NCBI GenBank assembly: GCA_963682175.1
Contig: OY821771.1
Span: 7,687,001-7,751,000, forward strand
From: Triglochin maritima
Taxonomy: Eukaryota; Streptophyta; Magnoliopsida; Alismatales; Juncaginaceae
Length of the DNA: 64,000 bases
Reading direction: 5' to 3'
Shown: one piece after another, positions 23,567 through 34,731 of the stretch
Layout: each line of letters begins with the position of its first letter
Position numbering within the stretch: position 1 is the stretch's first letter
The notes under the pieces: generated by a model
Database searches by the model: none
What the model was told of the DNA's origin: nothing
Seen by the model: only the letters and a program-made list of their open reading frames with translations
Translations under genes and position numbers: made by a program

Positions 23567-25132
23567 CCGAATGACTATGAGAATATCGTTGTTGCTGTAC
23601 ATATCATGTTTAAAAAAAAGAGAAAAAAAGTGTAATAAAAGACTCCATGAGCGAGCATTGATTGTTGTGGGCCCCAGCCCTTGCGTATTTGGGTGCCATT
23701 TCTTCACGTATTTATCTCCCTTCTTCAGCATCTCACAGGTTTTGAGGGAATTCGGGTTTGTGTCCATCAACATGACCATGAACTTCCATTTGTACTTTAC
23801 GTTGGCGAGATCTATTCCTTTTCATGCATAAATCCATGTAGTAACTTGCTCACATTCATTGAGGACAATGCATGAAGTAGGTGTGGGGGGTGTTTTACGT
23901 GTGTACATAGTTGAGTCTTTTTCTTTTGATTTTGTTTTCTTTTGTGTGTATTGATAGGGTCATGTTAGTGTGCTGCATTTAATATAGATATATATGCTTG
24001 CCTTGATCCTTGGGTGACTTGTCTTCTTTTGCTTGCCGAATGCTTTAAAATTTTCACATTTCTTTCAAAATCTTCATGTGTTTGCGAAAGAAAATGTTTT
24101 GTGGGTTTTGCGTGTGTTTAGCATGTGCAAAACCGTTGAGAGGCAAAGTAAAATGAAAGCTCCCAAAACTGTCTTGAACTTGATGCATTAGGATTTCTAG
24201 TTTATTGGCTTTAGGTCTTATCGAGTCATTAGGATGCACCCTGGTTTTCCCTCGGGGGGCGTGTAAAATCATGGGGTTTCAGCACTCAAACAATTAAAGA
24301 AGTCCACCATGAACCTAGTGAGTCAATAATTCGTGTCTGTTAGTATAAGGAAGTTTGTCGTAGTCAAGGGCCTTTAATCTCTTTTTGTGAAACTTAAGTG
24401 TAGGGGTTTTGGTTCCCATGTAGATAAATAAGTGGTGTTCTCTCTTCTCGCACGACTCCTATCACTCGGGAAAGTAGGTTTGAGGGGACTTTGTGCCTGG
24501 TGCTTTCGAGTCAGCTGACTTGTGATGCGCCGACCGAACTCCCGTTACACGGGTGGTAAGGATCGCCCTATGTGGAGATTTGGGGGAAGGTGTACGTGAT
24601 AGTGTAAGTCCTCATAGGCAATGATGCACGAAACCTGACCCTGCGAGAATCAAACACCAACCAATAAACTGCTCCAAAGAAAAAGAAAAAAAAGAAAAGA
24701 AAAAAAAGAGTCAAATAAGAACCAAAATGGACTTTACACATTGTATCACATTCAGAAGTTAAGGTTGCCCATGTCTTTCACTTAAGTCCTTAACTTCTCA
24801 CGAATAACTCATTAGGCTAGGTGTGTGGACTGATTACAAATATAGAGTCGACCGGTAGTATTACCGCGTCCCATGATCGACAAAATGAGTCCAACGAGTC
24901 GTGTAGCTAGATTGATTAATGCATATTTGTTCGGATTTTGTTGGTATATCCGCTGAAAACCCTCAGGAGACAACACTCCTCCTCCTTGACGACAAGGAGG
25001 TTTAACGGCTTGTTGCACGTGCTAAGTGCAACCGTGATTCCTATGAAAGTGAGTTAGGATTTCTTGTTTTTTGCATGCTTTTCTCTTTCTTTGTTTTGCT
25101 CGGGACTAGCAAAAGTTAGGTGTGGGGGTATT
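23567..25132 (+). other. Non-coding 3' region of the Athila-like element
   Basis: No coding frame of note. A purine-rich ggtgtggggggtgt near 23880 resembles a second polypurine tract, a feature often seen in Athila elements. The final tract aggtgtgggggta at about 25118-25130 directly precedes the 3' LTR. Confidence 0.6.
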
Positions 25133-25803
25133 TGATTGACATCATTTCATGCTCATATTTGTATCTTATATCCATTCTCTTTCACCTAAACAATGCTATG
25201 TGACGAGTTTTATGTTTAGTTTTCAGGAATAAATAGGTTTGAAGAGATGAAACATAAAAGGACCCAAAAGCTGGGAAAAGGACTGGATTGTGAGATCTGG
25301 GGACCAAAATGCAAGGGAGAAGGACCTGAACGCAAGATAGAAGGACCTAAGAGCAAAACAGAATACTCCACACCATCATGGGGAGTATTTTAGCAATTGG
25401 ATTTGGGTCGGAGCTCCAATAAACGAAGTAGATGCATCCATGACCACCAAATACACTAAGCAAAGCCCAGAACAAGATTCAACTGGATCCGGAACTTTTA
25501 GACCACCAATTGGCGGTCCAAGACCGCTAATTGGCGGTATGTTTTGGCCCAAATGCGCCCAAAGTTCTCCAGTACATGTATTAGAGGATGTTTAGGCTAT
25601 TTTTGGTATCGGTTTAGTCCCACATCGGGGGATTGTCTCGGAGTGGCTTTTTCTTTGGCTATAAATAGAACTCTTCACCTCCTTTTGTACTCACTCCATA
25701 TTTTAAGTGACTATTCTTCCTACTAGAAGTGAGGCATTGAAGCACACATTAAAGTAGGAGGATGCTACTTGAAATGTGAGTCATTTTATCAATAAAGTTT
25801 TGT
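25133..25803 (+). repeat. 3' LTR of the Athila-like element, truncated
   Basis: The first ~671 bp match the 5' LTR closely, from TGATTGACATCATTTC to aataaagttttgt. After 25803 the sequence switches to the host CACTA element, so the last ~745 bp of the LTR are missing. Confidence 0.85.
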
Positions 25804-26161
25804 GACCAATAATCACGAACATCAAGTCCAACATGCCCAGGTGCCCCAACTCGTTTGCGTTCAGCAGTAAAGAAGTGGTTGAGTACATCAACCACACCAA
25901 CAAAAATAAATTCTCCGATGTGGGACTAAACTGTTACGCCCTATAGACGTCGGTCACCCTATAAATTTGACGTCTATACATACAATACGACCTATAGACG
26001 TCAGTCACGTTATATATCCGACATCTATACATTAAATAACAATAATAATAAAAAATTACGTCCTATAGACGTCGGCTACCCTATACAACCGACGTCTATA
26101 CATGGGTAAATAATAAAAAAACATTGCAACCATCTTAAGCCCAAGTGTCAATCTTTTGACC

Positions 26162-26162
<1 letters not shown>

Positions 26163-26215
<53 letters not shown>
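26163..26215. repeat. (AT)n microsatellite
   Basis: About 26 uninterrupted ta repeats inside the non-autonomous CACTA. Confidence 0.95.
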
Positions 26216-26216
<1 letters not shown>

Positions 26217-26592
26217 CTTGCATTTTGTAGTGTGGTACCCAACTCCCATTTAGAAGTAAAGGAGTGGTGGAGTACATCAACTCCACCAACAAAAACATTT
26301 CTCCAATGTGGGACTAAACTTCAACACATATGACCATAAATACACATATGGCCATAATTCACATTACTTTCTACGAAGTACAAAATTGCATAAATTCTTC
26401 TACAAAATAAATTCACATAAATTCTTATACGAAATAAATCGCAAAAAATAAACAAAAAATAAACAAAACCGACGTTTATACAAACCTATAGACGTCATAT
26501 GTTTGAATATCTGATGTCTATACCTATAGATGTCAGATGTTTTGATATCCGACATCAATTGTGCATTCTGCACTAGTGGCTTGACAACTTTG

Positions 26593-28513
26593 TGAAAGGA
26601 ACGTGTTTAATTTTTTTTACTTTTATAAGTCAATTATTATGAATTGAATATGCAAACATTTTGTTCATTGATTAATATATTCGTCTTTTGGAAGTGTTAA
26701 GGAAGAGACTCTTGGTCTTTAACCGTAGAGCTCTAAAAGATAATGGTTTACATAAATCAAAAGAAATTCACAATCATGATGGTTAACATGGAACATTAAT
26801 GATCGAGATAATATTGTCATGTTGGTTAAGGGAGATATTGTAGCTCTACAAATATTTAACAACATGAGTATATGAAATGTAAAATGTTTCTTTCAAATAT
26901 TGAATTGACCTAACAAATGAAACATTATGGAATTGTGTTTGTGTCATTAATATTTTATTGTGTATTTGAATCATAAGATATGAGACCTATATATTTTCAC
27001 ATAAGGAGTGTATGATTTGATTATTGTCAAAAACTATCAATGAGTATAGTGATAAATGTATTAGTTGGTTATACATGACTTGTACCGTAAAAGATAATAT
27101 GCCAAAAGATTATCATTGCCCCTCTTGACTTGAGTTATGATATTGCTGGCACCTTGATAAAGTGAAATTATAATGTGCACAACGTAATTTGTGTTTAGTT
27201 ACATATTTATAAGTAGCTTGAGAGATAAAGAAATGAATATATAATACAAAGATGAAACATTTTTACTTTGTATAATATTCTCAATATCATGAGGCAAGAG
27301 ATAGACACAAGTGATATTTTACATATCACCATGTGGATCGTGTTTAGTACAAGTGAGCAAAACATCTTCGTTATTTGGGTAACTATAATGTGTAGCTAGA
27401 TATCGCTTATAGTTTGTGATATAATGTGTTTTATATCATTGTCCACATAACTTAGGTCACACCACAAAACTGGGAAACAAGAAATATGATTTTATATTTT
27501 ATATGATGTATTAAGTTTCATGTGTTATGAAATAATATACACGTGGTAAAATAATAAAATCAACATGTCCTAAAAAAGATATGATTAGAATAATAAATAA
27601 ATTTGTATGAGATGTATATATATTATATAGTATAATGTTTTGACATTATATTTGATAGTATATTACATGATATAATGTGATCTACAACATTAAAACATAT
27701 GAATTTGCTAAAATCGTGAAGTCCAAATTTTATTGGATATTAACCCAATATTTGATGGTGTGAAATACAGTGAAAATTGTTCCAACCGTTTGACCACATT
27801 TTTGCATATATTAATAAGAGAAATTTTACTGATTAATGACAATATTTAATCCACCTTGGTCAAAGGTAATTATGAGATGATGATGTGGCAAAATAAACAA
27901 GAGATCACGTGCAAAGTGGTTTGCACATGATGTGATTTAGTGGAGATGTAAACAAGAGATCTTGTGTAAGTGGTTTGTACATGATGTGGTTTATTGGAGA
28001 GATTAACAACAGATCATGTGTAAGTGGTTTGCACATGATGTGGGTTAGAGGAAATCCTATAAATAGGTCAATATTCCTTTCATTGTTAATACTAATGCAA
28101 AATTCTTTTCTCTCCAATTTTTGCCATCATTCCATCCAAAATTCTTTTAGTTTTAATTGTGTTCTAGAGATAATTTTTTTAGAGCATAGAAGATGTTATT
28201 AGCTAGATTCTAACCTTGATTTAGAGATAGATTGACTAGCTCATTTCTCTCTAATCTTGTTTAGAGTTTGGTGAACACTTGGAGGCAAATCGACGGACGA
28301 TTCAACGGGCAACGCAACTCCGGATATTCATAAAGGTTTTAGTGAACCTTTTGGTATAATTTCCTTCTATTTATTTTAATATATGTATATTACATGATAT
28401 TAGAATAAACATAAAATAATGTACATGAAATCGTCGAAAATATGGAAATCGATATTATATGCATGTATAATATTTTTTAAATATATACATACATAGGGGC
28501 ACAGAATCCCACA
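26593..28513 (+). mobile_element. Solo LTR, family S, copy 2
   Basis: A 1921-bp copy beginning TGAAAGGAACGTGTT and ending GAATCCCACA, flanked by the perfect 5-bp duplication CTTTG (26588-26592 and 28514-28518). TATA box cctataaatagg near 28057. Colinear with copy 1 over its length but clearly diverged. It landed only 7 bp beyond the right duplication of the nested CACTA. Confidence 0.92.
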
Positions 28514-28518
28514 CTTTG

Positions 28519-29100
28519 ATGTGGCATGTTTACATGTAGTGGCCACAACTCAGGCTGCTTGGCTAACAATGTCATGGCCAATGCCAATGTTGTATTGAGC
28601 TTCTCCCAACATGGTCCGACCGGAACGAAGTCCTTATTCCATTGTATTTGGAACCGATGACCAAGAGAAAGGAGTGGCGCTTGCTAACTGGTGTACGCGC
28701 ATCCTCGTGCTAGCGCGCTCTGAAGTTGCTTGTTACTAGGAATAAGATCAGCGCCCCTAGTTGGCCCTCGACCTCTCTTTGTAAATGACTCACCCTCATC
28801 AGATTATCCTACAAAACAAGAACATAATATTTAAAAAAAATTAGATAAAATCCGATATTAATGTTAAATTTAAAACATTGTTACCTTCAACGTCGTCGAT
28901 GATACGTGCTCTAGAGTGGCAACGAGGCCGACTGTCTCCTGGTCTCCTATCCAGTTCACGTCGCACCTCTGCTAGTATACCCTCCACTTCATGAGGCATA
29001 ACAACCTCAATGATATCACGATGTGGATCAAGTGATTGCGGATCATCTTCAACTCGATCTGCTACTTGTTGGGTACGAACAACGTGCCTACAGGGTATAC
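28519..29100 (-). pseudogene. CACTA ORF1 (TNPA-like) gene, 5' part
   Basis: The minus strand reads an exon at about 28885-29096 (VMPHEVEGILAEVRREL, ending at a gtaac donor) and another from about 28800 containing KRGRGPTRGADLIPSNKQ and then WNKDFVPVGP. The GRGPTRG and PVGP landmarks are typical of CACTA ORF1 proteins. An in-frame TAG breaks the frame near 28697. The reading frame runs into the target sites of the two insertions and emerges in the same phase at 15876, which shows the two halves were one gene. Confidence 0.65.
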
Positions 29101-29148
29101 AAAAATTACTAATAAATATAAGATCATAATGAACAACATTAGGCCATC

Positions 29149-29472
29149 AACTACGATGCCCCATTTCTCCCCCAAAATCACACTCTCTCTGTTTGCCACG
29201 TCATCATGCCTATATATCCACCATTTTATCCGCCAATTTCCAAAAATCCTCCACTACTATCCCCCATTTTTCATCTATATCTCTCATCCACATCATTTCT
29301 TTTTACCTCCACACTCTAACATGGATAAAACAAAATAATAAAAACATATTTTTGAAAAGATTTTAAATGATTTAAAAAATCAAAATAAAAGAATAAAAGA
29401 TGCCAATGGACTCGGGACACGTGGGTCCCCCACTTCCAAGCTGGGCCCGACTCGACCCCATCATACCCCGTA
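29149..29472. mobile_element. PIF/Harbinger-like MITE
   Basis: The left end GGCCATCAACTACGATGCCCC and the right end read inward, GGGCACCCTCTACGGGG, are related. Both sides carry TTA, the preferred 3-bp Harbinger duplication. It lies between the two CACTA genes. Confidence 0.6.
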
Positions 29473-29559
29473 GAGGGTGCCCTTAGTATCTTATTAGAAT
29501 TTCAAATGATCCAAACAAATTACTTAATAGAAAAAATATAAGATATAATAAATACAACT

Positions 29560-31327
29560 AATACATTACCTAATCACCAAATAAATCTCTAAGTCGATAT
29601 CTCAAAACAACGTGCCAATTAGGCTCAACTGGATCTTGAACATAGAAGCATTGTTCCACACGACATGCTAAGATGAATGGATCTTTCTCGTGCTTTTTTG
29701 GGACATGTTGATGGAAGTAAATCCATTTTTATCAACTTGTATCCCATACTTTCCTAACTGGTCAAACAATGTGCATTCAAACAACACTATCTTCAACCTG
29801 TGGCCGTTGGATAACTCAATCACTTCATACAAACTACCATATCATGTAATGACATCGGATTTGGGATTCTCATCCCTATTATTTGAATTACTTGATGTTT
29901 CTGACATGACAATGTCACTATGTTGGGTTCTTCGTGTACTCTCCAGATTTTTGTATGAAACTTGCACTCATTCACACAATATCTATCATAAGATATAACC
30001 TTAGCCGTTGGATCTCTTGCTAACCATTTCAAGTCTTCAGTATCATATTGAGTTTCTTGAACGCATATGATCACGAAATCATAAAACCAAGTCTCGAACA
30101 TATCTTAGTGCATTTTTTTCTAGTTGATAATGATTCAAATTCCTGTCACTTGAAGATATTTCTTCCAAATGGAGATCTAGATACGGTGCCACAATATCAA
30201 GATTAAACAGTACATAATGATGACCTTGCTCCAACAAAAGCCGATCCAGAAAAAATATTCTCCTTGCCCCGATTGGTGCTCCATCAGTGTACCACTCTTC
30301 ATGTGTTAATTTTGCCTCCACCTCATCCAAATAATGAGAACAAATTGTCAAACACTCCTCCGCCAAGTGCCTACGTTGATGGATCATTCAGGTTTACTTT
30401 TGTTTTGAACATAACATTTCAATTTTAGCAAGTAACGCTCTATAAGATACATCCATCTGTAAAACACTTGTCCACCTAATAAAAACTAAGTGTATAGGTA
30501 GATACATCATGATTGTGAAAAATCCCGGAGGAAAGATACGCTCGAGTTGACAAAGTGTAACAATTGTTTCACCAGTCAACTTTTCCATTTCTTGTACATC
30601 AATTACTTGACTAGAAATCCTCCTGAAAAATGAAGAAAGTGACACAATAATACCATAAATATCTTCATTTAATGCTTTTCGAAGAGCAAGAGGAATGATA
30701 TGTTGCATAAGTATGTCACAATCATGACTTTTTAAACCAGAATTTTTTTTCTCTTTCAACTGTACTCGTGCCTTGATATTGGACGAAAACCCATCAGGAA
30801 CTTTTAGGTTGTGCAACACCTTAAAAAATATCATTCTGCTGATTCGACAAGATGAATGTGGATTTTCAACCCTTGCCTTTACTTGATTTCCCCAGTTGTA
30901 ACTCTTTATGAATACCTATTTCTTGTAGGTCATCTGAGGGTTCCCATCATCTTTTGATTTGTTGATTTTCAACACAATATTTAATATATTGTCATAGACA
31001 TTCTTCTTTGTATGCATGACATTTATATTATGCCGAATGAGAAGATTCTTCCAATATGATAGTTTAAAAAAATTGATTTTTTCTTCCAATCATAAGGAAG
31101 TTTCACTTCTTCTACATATTTTCTCCTTTTTCTATGCTCGGATGGCAACACTTTATTTCTTGATAAGATAAACGATGCAATACGAAACTCTTGGTTTCCA
31201 TCAATTTTTTTTTATCCTGGTGCTAACAATGATATTTCGGAAGCCATCTTCGGCGACCCATGAATGATTCTTTTCATCCATGCTTTAATCGAATATTGTA
31301 TGTCTCCTTATTGCATGCCAGATTAAC
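29560..31327 (-). pseudogene. CACTA TNPD-like transposase, 3' part
   Basis: The minus strand encodes the downstream domains of a tnp2/TNPD transposase. A DUF4218-like segment lies at about 30394-30834 (LKSHDCDILMQHIIPLALRK, then TLCQLERIFPPGFF). A DUF4216-like segment lies at about 29590-29760 (YGIQVDKNGFTSIN, then DPFILACRVEQCFYVQDP). Between 30834 and 31260 a conserved stretch with stops is visible. Several stops and frame changes show decay. The 5' part of the gene continues at 35393 beyond the Copia insertion. In live elements this protein cuts at the CACTA ends; that is family knowledge. Confidence 0.85.
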
Positions 31328-31332
31328 ATATG

Positions 31333-31991
31333 TATTGAGAATTGAACTTAATCCTATGTGGCAACTTAACCCTATGTGGCGTCCTAGTCACTCGCCACAT
31401 CATCATTGCTTGATGACACATCAAGGAGGAGATGAGTCAACACATGAGAAGACAAAAGGTTGAGGGAGTGGAAGAGACAAGAGTCTTTTCATTTTTTTGA
31501 GTAATTTTCGTCCTAATTATGTATGCAATTTAAGTAGAGGGTGTAATGATCTTCAATGATCATGTTTATATAGTCTTTATGTTTGGAAGTTGTAGGGTCA
31601 TGTAAGTGCCTATATAAAGCACTAGAATTCACCATTTGTAAAACAACAACAACATATATCAAGCATTAGAAGTTGAGCCATGAAATTGTGTGAGAAAAGA
31701 GTGAGTATGTGAGTCGAAAGAAGAAGAAGAGTGTGCATTGCAAAATCGGTTTTTTGCTTTGTGAGTAGAGAGCCACCTTCTTTCCTTCGTGCCCCCCCCC
31801 AGTAACATAGATCAAGAATGGATCTAGTGGAATCAAAAGAAGGCAAAATGTATGGTGATCAGGGCGGTCTAAGGCAGCACACGAGGCGCGCCTTTTAGAC
31901 CGCCAATCAGCGGTCCCTGTAGCACAGGAGACGGGCAATCTCCTGTGGTGGGTTGATCAATAGCTCCCCGTCCTCCTCCCGTCCTCCAACA
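31333..31991 (+). repeat. 5' LTR of the young Copia element
   Basis: 659 bp, starting TATTGAGAATTG and ending CCTCCAACA, so the termini are TA...CA rather than TG...CA. TATA box tatataaa at 31611-31618. The palindrome variant gaccgccaatcagcggtc is at 31898-31915. It lacks 21 bp present in the other LTR, which removes one of two palindromes. Confidence 0.9.
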
Positions 31992-31993
31992 TC

Positions 31994-32005
31994 TGGTATC
32001 AGAGC
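31994..32005 (+). other. Primer binding site, initiator tRNA-Met type
   Basis: TGGTATCAGAGC, a perfect plant Copia primer site, two bases after the LTR end. Confidence 0.95.
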
Positions 32006-32013
32006 CTCGTCCG

Positions 32014-33237
32014 ATGGGAAGCTCGGGAATGACCTCGTTTTGTCATGCGTCGTTGCCTCGATTGTCGAAAGGCAACTACGACAATTGGAGTATCCAAATG
32101 CGTGCGCTGCTGGGTGCGCATGATGCTTGGGATCTTATGGAGAGCGGCTTCGAGGAGGAGGCCGATACGGGAGAAGAAACTGTCGCACAAAAGGAGAGAA
32201 GAGCCAAAGATAAGAGTGCTCTCTTCCTTCTCTTCCAAGCGGTGGATGAGAGTGGCTTTGAAAAGATCGCTGAAGCGAAGACGTCGAAGGAGGCGTGGGA
32301 CACCCTTGAGAGGAGCTACAAGGGTGCTGATCGAGTGAGGCAAGTGCGCCTCCAAATGCTTCGAGGCGAGTTCGAGGCGTTAAAAATGAAGGAATCGGAA
32401 GGTGTTGCCGATTTTTTCGTGACGAGAGTTCGCATGGTGGCGAACAAATTAAAAAGAAATGGGGAGGCGTTGACCGAAGGAAGAGTGGTGGAGAAGGTGT
32501 TGCGTTCTCTCACCGAGGACTTCGAGAATGTGGTGTGCGCAATCGAGGAATCAAAGGACCTCGAGAAAATGACTATTGATGATCTAGCTAGCTCGTTGGA
32601 GGCACACGAGCAAAGAAAGAAGAAGAAAAGACAAGATGTCTTAGAGGAGGCGTTGCAAGCGAAGATGTCGCTTAAGGAGGAGAAACCTCGCAACGTAGAT
32701 CGTGGAAGCGGTCGTGATTATGGAGGCCATTCAAGAAAGAAGGAGGTCGAATGCTTCAAGTGTGGGAAGCGTGGTCATTTTGCGAAAGAATGCTGGTCGC
32801 AAAAGAAGGTGGAGGAGAGCTCCAGCCGTGTCCGTGGTGATCGCGGATCGAAGAAGGTGATTGAGTGCTTCAATTGTGGGAAGCATGGACACTACGCAAG
32901 CGAGTGTTGGTCGAAGAAAAAGGTGGAAGAAAACTCCAACCTTGTGGCCGTGGAGGAGAGTGCTTGCGAAGGAGGAATGACCTTGTTTGTAAGTGACGAC
33001 GGAGTCACAAACCATGTCATGCATGCTCAAGTCGAACATGAACATGATGGGAGGTGCGAAGAAGAAGAAGTAGAAAGAGAAGAAGTGGCGACTTCTAACC
33101 ATGTGGAGGAGATGAGATCAAAGGAGATTACAAGCGAGCAAAAGATATCATGTCTTCTAGGACAAGGAGAGAATATTCCTTTTGAAGAAGCGATGGAGGA
33201 TACAAAATGGTGCGCCGCGATGGATGAAGAAATGTGA
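32014..33237 (+). CDS. Copia gag with two zinc knuckles, ending at an in-frame TGA before RT
   Basis: A 407-residue gag starts nine bases after the primer site. A gag/UBN2 core occupies about residues 20-200 (YDNWSIQMRALLG, then AWDTLERSYKG). Two CCHC knuckles follow: CFKCGKRGHFAKEC at 247-260 and CFNCGKHGHYASEC at 285-298. After residue 330 a trace of the protease start may remain (DDGVTNH where DSGATNH is usual), but the rest of protease and integrase is gone. The tail from about residue 385 is the segment that normally precedes RT (PFEEAMEDTKW). The stop at 33235-33237 is in frame with the RT ORF, so one nonsense change separates a gag-RT fusion. Confidence 0.9.
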   Translation: MGSSGMTSFCHASLPRLSKGNYDNWSIQMRALLGAHDAWDLMESGFEEEADTGEETVAQKERRAKDKSALFLLFQAVDESGFEKIAEAKTSKEAWDTLERSYKGADRVRQVRLQMLRGEFEALKMKESEGVADFFVTRVRMVANKLKRNGEALTEGRVVEKVLRSLTEDFENVVCAIEESKDLEKMTIDDLASSLEAHEQRKKKKRQDVLEEALQAKMSLKEEKPRNVDRGSGRDYGGHSRKKEVECFKCGKRGHFAKECWSQKKVEESSSRVRGDRGSKKVIECFNCGKHGHYASECWSKKKVEENSNLVAVEESACEGGMTLFVSDDGVTNHVMHAQVEHEHDGRCEEEEVEREEVATSNHVEEMRSKEITSEQKISCLLGQGENIPFEEAMEDTKWCAAMDEEM

Positions 33238-34731
33238 TCCATCGAAAGAAATGAAACTTGGGAACTAGTCTCATTGCCTAAAGGACACAAAGCGATTGGT
33301 GTCAAGTGGGTGTACAAAAGAAAGATGACGGCACAAGGAGAAGTTGAAAGGTACAAAGCACGATTGGTGGCAAAAGGCTACAAGAAAAGGGTCGGCATAG
33401 ATTATGAAGAAGTGTTCGCCCCGGTGGCACGCATGGAGACAATCCGTCTCCTAACCTCACTTGCAGCTCAAAGAAAGTGGCACATGTATCAAATGGACGT
33501 AAAGTCTGCTTTCTTGAATGGAGTTCTCGAAGAAGAAGTTTATGTGGAGCAACCGCCGGGCTATGAAAAGAAAGGCGAAGAAGGGAAAGTGCTGAAGTTA
33601 AAGAAGGCACTATATGGCTTGAAGCAAGCCCCGAGGGCTTGGAATGCAAGGATTGATGCCTACTTCAAGCAAAATGGATTCTTGCAATGCCCACATGAAC
33701 ATGCAATCTATGTGAAGAAAGAAGGCAACGACATATTGATCGTAGCCTTGTATGTTGATGATCTTGTTTTTGCAGGTAGCAACGATGGGATGCTTGCTGA
33801 TTTCAAACACATCATGAAAAAGGAGTTCGAGATGACTGATCTTGGACTCATGTCCTACTTTCTTGGTTTGGAGTTCAAAAAAGGAGGGGACGGGATCTTT
33901 GTATCACAAGAAGGCTATGCTAAAGATGTGTTGGGGCGCTTCGAGATGGGTGATTGCAAGCCCATGAACACACCAGTGGCATGTGGATTAAAGTTATCCA
34001 AACATGAAGAAGGTGAGTTGGTTGATGCAACAATGTACAAAAGTGCAGTAGGGTGTCTACGATACCTAACATGCACCCGACCAGATATTGTATATGGAGT
34101 TGGCTTGGTGAGCCGGTACATGGAGAGTCCAATCATGGAACATTGGATGGCGGTTAAGCGAATATTTCGCTACATCAAAGGTACTCTTTCCCTTGGTTTA
34201 TTCTATGGAGAATGTGTTGACAAAGAAATACTATATGGATATATTGATAGTGATTGGAGTGGGGATGTGGATGATAGAAAGAGTACCTCGGGTTTTGTTT
34301 TCTATGTTGGTGACACGGCTTTCTCATGGTCATCAAAGAAGCAACCCATCATCGCATTATCAACTTGCGAAGCGGAATATGTGGTGGCAAGTGCATGTGT
34401 GTGTCATGCAATATGGCTTAGAGAATTGTTGAAAGAGCTATGTTCAAGCCAGACAAGTGCTACGAAGGTATACATGGATAGCAAATCTGCTATCGAGCAG
34501 GCTAAAAATCCGGTCCATCACGAAAGGAGCAAACACATCGACACAAGGTTTCATTTCATTCGTGAACATATGAAAGAAAAGGATGTAGACTTAGTGCACG
34601 TGAGAAGTGAAGATCAAGTGGCTGACATATTCACAAAAGCTCTGCCAATCCGCTTGTATGTGAAGTTGAGAAATCAACTTGGGATGGTGGACGGAAGAGG
34701 ATTAAGTTTAAGGAGGAGTATTGAGAATTGA
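33238..34731 (+). CDS. Copia reverse transcriptase and RNase H
   Basis: The frame continues directly after the TGA at 33237, reading NETWELV and then the RT. With numbering from the Met codon at 33274 (485 residues), RT motifs are [10 protein letters not shown] at 74-83, [12 protein letters not shown] at 112-123 and the catalytic YVDD at 160-163. RNase H carries [15 protein letters not shown] and [10 protein letters not shown] in the usual order. The 3' end runs into the purine tract and LTR. The Met at 33274 is probably not a real start; the region would be translated as the tail of a gag-pol polyprotein. RT and RNase H look uninterrupted. Without protease and integrase it could only move with help from another element. 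Confidence 0.92.
   Translation, partial: SIERNETWELVSLPKGHKAIGVKWVYKRKMTAQGEVERYKARLVAKGYKKRVGIDYEEVFAPVARMETIRLLTSLAAQRKWHMYQMDVKSAFLNGVLEEEVYVEQPPGYEKKGEEGKVLKLKKALYGLKQAPRAWNARIDAYFKQNGFLQCPHEHAIYVKKEGNDILIVALYVDDLVFAGSNDGMLADFKHIMKKEFEMTDLGLMSYFLGLEFKKGGDGIFVSQEGYAKDVLGRFEMGDCKPMNTPVACGLKLSKHEEGELVDATMYKSAVGCLRYLTCTRPDIVYGVGLVSRYMESPIMEHWMAVKRIFRYIKGTLSLGLFYGECVDKEILYGYIDSDWSGDVDDRKSTSGFVFYVGDTAFSWSSKKQPIIALSTCEAEYVVASACVCHAIWLRELLKELCSSQTSATKVYMDSKSAIEQAKNPVHHERSKHIDTRFHFIREHMKEKDVDLVHVRSEDQVADIFTKALPIRLYVKLRNQLGMVDGRGLSLRRSIEN
34710..34718 (+). other. Polypurine tract of the young Copia element
   Basis: aaggaggag directly abuts the 3' LTR start at 34719. Confidence 0.85.

Larger units (their letters stand above)
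16005..25803 (+). mobile_element. Athila-like Ty3/Gypsy retrotransposon lacking RT, RNase H and integrase
   Basis: The order is a full 5' LTR (16005-17420), a tRNA-Asp primer site, a long leader, gag, protease, a non-coding 3' region, a purine tract, and a 3' LTR cut short at 25803. The primer site, gag style and the ILGRPFLATSNALI protease end are Athila features. A solo LTR (18697-20609) sits inside gag. After the protease ORF stops at 23566 there is no trace of RT, RNase H or integrase up to the 3' LTR. Confidence 0.88.
15877..26578. mobile_element. Non-autonomous CACTA element (about 0.9 kb) swollen by a nested Gypsy element
   Basis: Perfect inverted termini CACTAGTGCAGAA (15877) and TTCTGCACTAGTG (ends 26578) are flanked by the 3-bp duplication GCT (15874-15876 and 26579-26581), exactly as expected for CACTA. 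Its own sequence is only 15877-16004 plus about 25804-26578. That sequence carries roughly eleven copies, in both orientations, of ctatagacgtcgg, the likely subterminal binding array. A direct repeat ending in atgtgggactaaact appears at about 25870-25932 and 26263-26325. No transposase is encoded. Confidence 0.92.

Noticed and set aside
32731..33356. Minus-strand frames over the Copia gag and RT
   Set aside because: Shadows of the gag and RT frames, which carry zinc knuckles and YVDD.
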